The notes below the pieces were generated by a model. It saw only the letters and a list, made by a program, of their open reading frames with translations. It did no database searches and was not told where the DNA came from. Shown here piece after piece: positions 61,032-64,000 of a DNA stretch of 64,000 bases. The stretch's first letter is position 1. Each line of letters opens with the position of its first letter. Location: NCBI GenBank assembly GCA_964509505.1, contig CAZDYP010000001.1, positions 30,001 through 94,000 of the forward strand. The letters are read 5' to 3'. The translations under genes were made by a program, and so were the position numbers. Source of the DNA: CAZDYP01 sp964509505 (GTDB lineage: Bacteria > Chloroflexota > Anaerolineae > JACRMK01).

Positions 61032-63032
61032 TCAATCCCCCAGCGCCTCTCCGCCTCTCGCTTGGGGCTTTTCGTACACCACTTGTCGCGCCGTCGTCGT
61101 GGGCCACGACGAGATGAGCGTACCAATGAGCAACAACAAGCCACCAATCCACAACCACACGATGAGCGGGTTCACAAACATCTTCAGCGTAACGGTCTCA
61201 CCTTGATTGTCCCAACCCGCCAGCAACACGTACAAATCATCGCGCAACGACATGCGAATCGCCGCTTCGGTCACGGGTTGATCGGATTTGCGATAGAAGA
61301 ATCGGTTGGGATGAATCGTGCCGAGTAGTTGTCCATTTTCGCGCACTTCGAGCGTCGCTTCGACCACATCCTTGTTTGGCAAGCCATAGATGTCCAGCGT
61401 CTGATACGTCAGCACGTAGGGCCCAATCGAATGACTTTCCCCACGACGAAAGGTTGCTTCGTGTTCAATCTGATAGGCAGTGGAGCCGACGATGCCTGCC
61501 GCCATCAAGAACACGGCAATATGCACTAAGTAGCCGCCATAGCGTCGCCGTTGTTTCTTGAAGAGGTTGAGCAAGGCCACGAGATACGTTTCGCCATGCG
61601 CTTTGTGGCGTGCTTGCGCGCTCACATAAAATTCGGCGATGGTCGCCGTCGTCGCAAACAGGACGATGCCGAAACCGACGAGTGCGTAAGATTCACTCAA
61701 CCCTAACAACGTGAGCGCGACGCAACCGATGAGCGTTGCCACGCACGGTGCGATGAGTCCGCGCACGAAGGCTTGAGACGTGGTGCGCCGCCAACCGAGA
61801 GTCAACACAACACCCATCAGCAAGATGAGCAAGCCGAACAGCGGTCCGTTGACGCGATTGAAAAACGGCGTCGTCACGGTGACGCGCGTGTTGTTGATGA
61901 CTTCGGTGACGACGGGCCAAATCGTGCCCCAGAAGGTCGCAAAGGCGATGCCCGACAACAGCAAGTTGTTGCCGATGAACACGGCTTCGCGCGAGGCGAG
62001 GCTGTCGAGCTCGTGTTCGCTTTGCAACGTGTCCCAGCGTCGCGCGACGAGCGCGAACGACGCCAGCAGCACGATGCCGATGAACGCGAGGAAGTAGGGC
62101 GATTGCGGTGAGTTGGCGAAGGCATGCACCGATTGGATGACGCCGCTGCGCGTAAGAAATGTGCCGAACAAGCAGAGCGCGAAGGTGAGAATGATGAGGA
62201 TGATGTTCCAAAGCTTCATCATGCTGCGACGCTCTTGGATGATGACCGAATGCAGGAACGCCGTCGCCGTGAGCCAGGGCATAAACGATGCGTTCTCGAC
62301 AGGGTCCCAACCCCAATAGCCGCCCCAGCCCAGCTCTTGGTAGGCCCATTGCGAGCCGAGCGTGATGCCCACCGACAGCGCGAGCCATGGCACGATGAAC
62401 CACGCGCGGGTCGCCTTCAACCAGCGCGCGTCGGTGTGCTTGCTCAACAGTGCGGCGATGGCGAAGGCGAATGGCACGGTGAAGCCAACATAGCCCATGT
62501 AGAGCAACGGTGGATGGAAAGCCATCCAATAATTTTGCAGCAGGGGATTGAGTCCTTGTCCATCGGGCGGCGTGAAGTTCAAGGTCGTGAATGGATTGGC
62601 GAAGAGGACGAGCACCGATGCGAAGAACGCGGCGACGCTGAGCATCACGGCTTGCACGTAGGGCATGAGGTCGGGATGTTTGCGCTCGTTTTGTTTGGTG
62701 ACAATGAACGCGAACAGGACAAGCAGCCATAACCAGAACAGCAATGAGCCTGCATTGCCACCCCACAACGCCGTCAATTTATAGACCATCGGCAAATCAC
62801 TGCTCGTGTAGCGCGCGACGTATTCCACGCGGAAGTCGCCGACGAACAAGTGGTATAGCAAAATGCCGATGGCAAGCGAGACGAGTCCAAAGACGGCATA
62901 GACGATGTTGCGCGCAGTGGCGACGAGGTCGGGGCGATGTTTCTGCGCGCCCCAAAACCCCGCGATGGCGCCGAAGATGGAGAGGGTGAGCGTGATTTGA
63001 ATAGAAGAAAAACCGATGATGGGCATGGGCAA
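61032..63032 (-). CDS. ccmF: cytochrome c haem lyase subunit CcmF
   Basis: A 666-aa polytopic membrane protein of System I cytochrome c maturation, which takes haem from CcmE and joins it to apocytochrome c. The haem-handling WWD domain is clear: GWGGYWGWDPVENASFMPWL near 232-251. YLVHIAVFLMAAGIVGSTAY near 500 begins the last periplasmic part, with FRRGESHSIGPYVLTYQ. Family features MVYKLTALWGGNAGSLLFWL are also present. The start is ATG 63032 or 63026. ccmE lies upstream on the same strand. Confidence 0.95.
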   Translation of the reverse strand: MPMPIIGFSSIQITLTLSIFGAIAGFWGAQKHRPDLVATARNIVYAVFGLVSLAIGILLYHLFVGDFRVEYVARYTSSDLPMVYKLTALWGGNAGSLLFWLWLLVLFAFIVTKQNERKHPDLMPYVQAVMLSVAAFFASVLVLFANPFTTLNFTPPDGQGLNPLLQNYWMAFHPPLLYMGYVGFTVPFAFAIAALLSKHTDARWLKATRAWFIVPWLALSVGITLGSQWAYQELGWGGYWGWDPVENASFMPWLTATAFLHSVIIQERRSMMKLWNIILIILTFALCLFGTFLTRSGVIQSVHAFANSPQSPYFLAFIGIVLLASFALVARRWDTLQSEHELDSLASREAVFIGNNLLLSGIAFATFWGTIWPVVTEVINNTRVTVTTPFFNRVNGPLFGLLILLMGVVLTLGWRRTTSQAFVRGLIAPCVATLIGCVALTLLGLSESYALVGFGIVLFATTATIAEFYVSAQARHKAHGETYLVALLNLFKKQRRRYGGYLVHIAVFLMAAGIVGSTAYQIEHEATFRRGESHSIGPYVLTYQTLDIYGLPNKDVVEATLEVRENGQLLGTIHPNRFFYRKSDQPVTEAAIRMSLRDDLYVLLAGWDNQGETVTLKMFVNPLIVWLWIGGLLLLIGTLISSWPTTTARQVVYEKPQARGGEALGD

Positions 63033-63427
63033 TTTTTGAATTTTGCTTTTCGATTTTTGATTGGGTTGAGTTCAATCAAAAATTATCTAACCTCAATGCG
63101 GGATAAGGTGGCGGGCGATTGAACATCGCGCCTACTCACTGCGAAACCCGCCTGCGCGGGTGCAGTGCCAGCCGACGGCGGTCGGCTGGGCGCTGCGGTG
63201 CGCGCGCATGGCCTTCGCGGTGGCTTATCCCGAATTCACGTTATCTAAGCCCTGCGGTGGTTAGGTGCGCCTGGATTTGTTCTTTTGAGTTGTCCATGAA
63301 TGCCCTTCCACCAGAATCTATCTTCCGTGTAGGGATCCATACTGGGAAATGACGATGGCATAAGCAAATAGCCAATGGCGAATGGCAGATGGCAAATGGC
63401 GATATGCTATCCGCCATTCGCTATCGG
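63033..63427. other. 395-bp ccmE-ccmF intergenic region with repeats
   Basis: It holds a 155-bp inverted-repeat element (63088-63242) and a heptamer hairpin (63366-63435). No gene is seen, so two genes that are usually adjacent have been pushed apart by repeats. Confidence 0.7.
63088..63242. repeat. 155-bp inverted-repeat element (MITE-like)
   Basis: End TAACCTCAATGCGGGATAAG matches the complement of CTTATCCCGAATTCACGTTA at 16 of 20 positions. Inside are ACCCGCCTGCGCGGGT and CAGCCGACGGCGGTCGGCTG hairpins. It is higher in GC than its surroundings. No transposase is present. Confidence 0.7.
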
Positions 63428-63435
63428 CTAATTCG
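63366..63435. repeat. heptamer hairpin at the ccmE stop
   Basis: Units AATAGCC, AATGGCG, AATGGCA and GATGGCA face CTATCCG, CCATTCG and CTATCGG. The ccmE stop (63428-63430) lies in the right arm. Confidence 0.85.
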
Positions 63436-63868
63436 ACGGCGCGACGACAGGTTCGTAGCGCGATGGACACTTCACAAGCAACGTCTTCGCTTCGAACACG
63501 CCCTGCTGATTGAGTGTGCCTTCGACGACGACGCTCTCGCTTTGATAGAACGTATCGGGCATGACGCCATGAAAACGGACAGGGATGCGATTCTTGCCCT
63601 CGATCATGTCGAAATATAGATCGAGCTTTTGCGCGTCCCACTTGACCGTGTTGAAATCCACGACGCCATTGACGCGCACGACCTCGCGGCTGCCGTTGCG
63701 GAGTTGCGCTTTCGCTTCAGTGACGGTGAAATAATACACTTGCGTTGAATTGATGCTCGTCGCAATCAAAAACACAATCGCGCCGACGATGGCAAGCCCG
63801 CCAATCAGAAATTTGAAGCTGTTGTTGCGTGGGCGCACATCTGCTTGCGGAAGAGGGGTCGTTGTCAT
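63428..63868 (-). CDS. ccmE: cytochrome c maturation haem chaperone CcmE, Cys variant
   Basis: A 146-aa membrane-anchored OB-fold haem chaperone. One N-terminal helix (FKFLIGGLAIVGAIVFLIAT), then the beta barrel (VYYFTVTEAKAQL, VRVNGVVDFNTVKWD, IPVRFHGVMPDTFYQSESVV, EGTLNQQGVFEAKTLLVKC). The haem-binding motif is CPSRYEP, with Cys at 134 and Tyr at 138, in place of the usual HxxxY. Cys-type CcmE is known from some anaerobes and archaea. The start has TAGGAG upstream. The C-terminal residues and stop lie in a heptamer array. Confidence 0.92.
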   Translation of the reverse strand: MTTTPLPQADVRPRNNSFKFLIGGLAIVGAIVFLIATSINSTQVYYFTVTEAKAQLRNGSREVVRVNGVVDFNTVKWDAQKLDLYFDMIEGKNRIPVRFHGVMPDTFYQSESVVVEGTLNQQGVFEAKTLLVKCPSRYEPVVAPSN

Positions 63869-63900
63869 GCAATTGACTCCTAAGTAAAAGTTATGCTGAA

Positions 63901-63929
63901 ATTATATCAGTCTAAACACTGCGGCGCAA
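63901..63929 (-). promoter_or_regulatory. possible promoter of ccmE
   Basis: On the minus strand TATAAT (63901-63906) is preceded at 17 bases by TTGCGC (63924-63929), matching only TTG of the -35 consensus. The leader would be about 26 bases. The remaining bases to 64000 show no gene. Confidence 0.4.
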
Positions 63930-64000
63930 AGACTTTTCTCACAAATCCCGCGCGAGCATAGGGATGTTTTCTACTACAGCGGAAAACGGGTTTCTTCATT

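Noticed and set aside
61693..62766. 357-codon frame overlapping ccmF in another frame
   Set aside because: Low-complexity His/Arg-rich translation typical of an off-frame reading of a strong CcmF gene.
1..64000. Prophage or integrative element
   Set aside because: No integrase, terminase, capsid, tail or transposase gene is visible; the inverted-repeat elements are non-coding.

Overview
The window looks like one scaffold of a draft genome, probably metagenome-derived, from a free-living bacterium most likely of the phylum Chloroflexota. This rests on gene content and style, not on a marker gene: secreted repeat proteins ending in a YLPLxxR-type tail, large cyclase/ATPase/TPR signalling proteins, a Uma2-type nuclease, coenzyme F420 biosynthesis (cofE), an actinobacterial-style inositol phosphate synthase, and dense short intergenic repeats. 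No rRNA or tRNA gene was found. Four runs of N mark assembly gaps: 31109-31208, 38781-38880, 53427-53436 and 53852-53861. The two 10-N gaps lie inside one gene and hide more sequence than their length suggests.

Layout. 1-8731: a histidine biosynthesis operon, hisC-hisB-hisH-[SDR epimerase]-hisA-hisF-hisI-[AAA ATPase]-[Uma2]-hisE, all on +. 8732-17655: a decayed delta-60 repeat protein, a DUF4242 protein, a LuxR-type STAND regulator, a giant double-cyclase/ATPase/TPR protein and a RelE-like toxin-antitoxin pair. 17733-23717: a giant secreted FG-GAP/LamG/metallopeptidase-like protein. 24189-27758: a Crp-type regulator, a methyltransferase and a DUF262/DUF1524 (GmrSD-like) nuclease. 27864-37223: thiolase, MFS transporters, HEAT and Kelch proteins, a cytochrome P450 and a cupredoxin lipoprotein. 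37369-39170: aspS with a T-box leader. 39171-44648: an M20 peptidase and a zinc-ribbon adenylate cyclase/ATPase/TPR protein. 44858-45540: a small secreted protein behind a c-di-GMP-I riboswitch. 45618-48608: an M14 peptidase remnant and two membrane proteins. 48623-54094: a minus-strand phosphatidylinositol/mannoside-type lipid operon (ino1, two acyltransferases, PimA-like GT4, CDP-alcohol phosphotransferase). 54305-60886: cofE, an FAD oxidoreductase, a PD-(D/E)XK-like protein, an amidohydrolase, a methyltransferase remnant, an FAH-family hydratase and membrane proteins. 61032-63868: cytochrome c maturation genes ccmE and ccmF.

The feature that runs through the window is its repeats. At least 17 intergenic spots carry degenerate 7-bp-period arrays, usually as two opposed arms able to fold into a hairpin. 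In about nine genes the array holds or abuts the stop codon, so the last few residues are repeat-encoded. Other inverted-repeat families occur in leaders, inside a T-box leader and, in frame, inside two large genes. The most interesting items are this repeat biology, the inositol-lipid operon, two cis-regulatory RNAs (T-box and c-di-GMP-I), a cyclase with split complementary half-sites, and a compact three-way-junction RNA candidate at 49113-49199.
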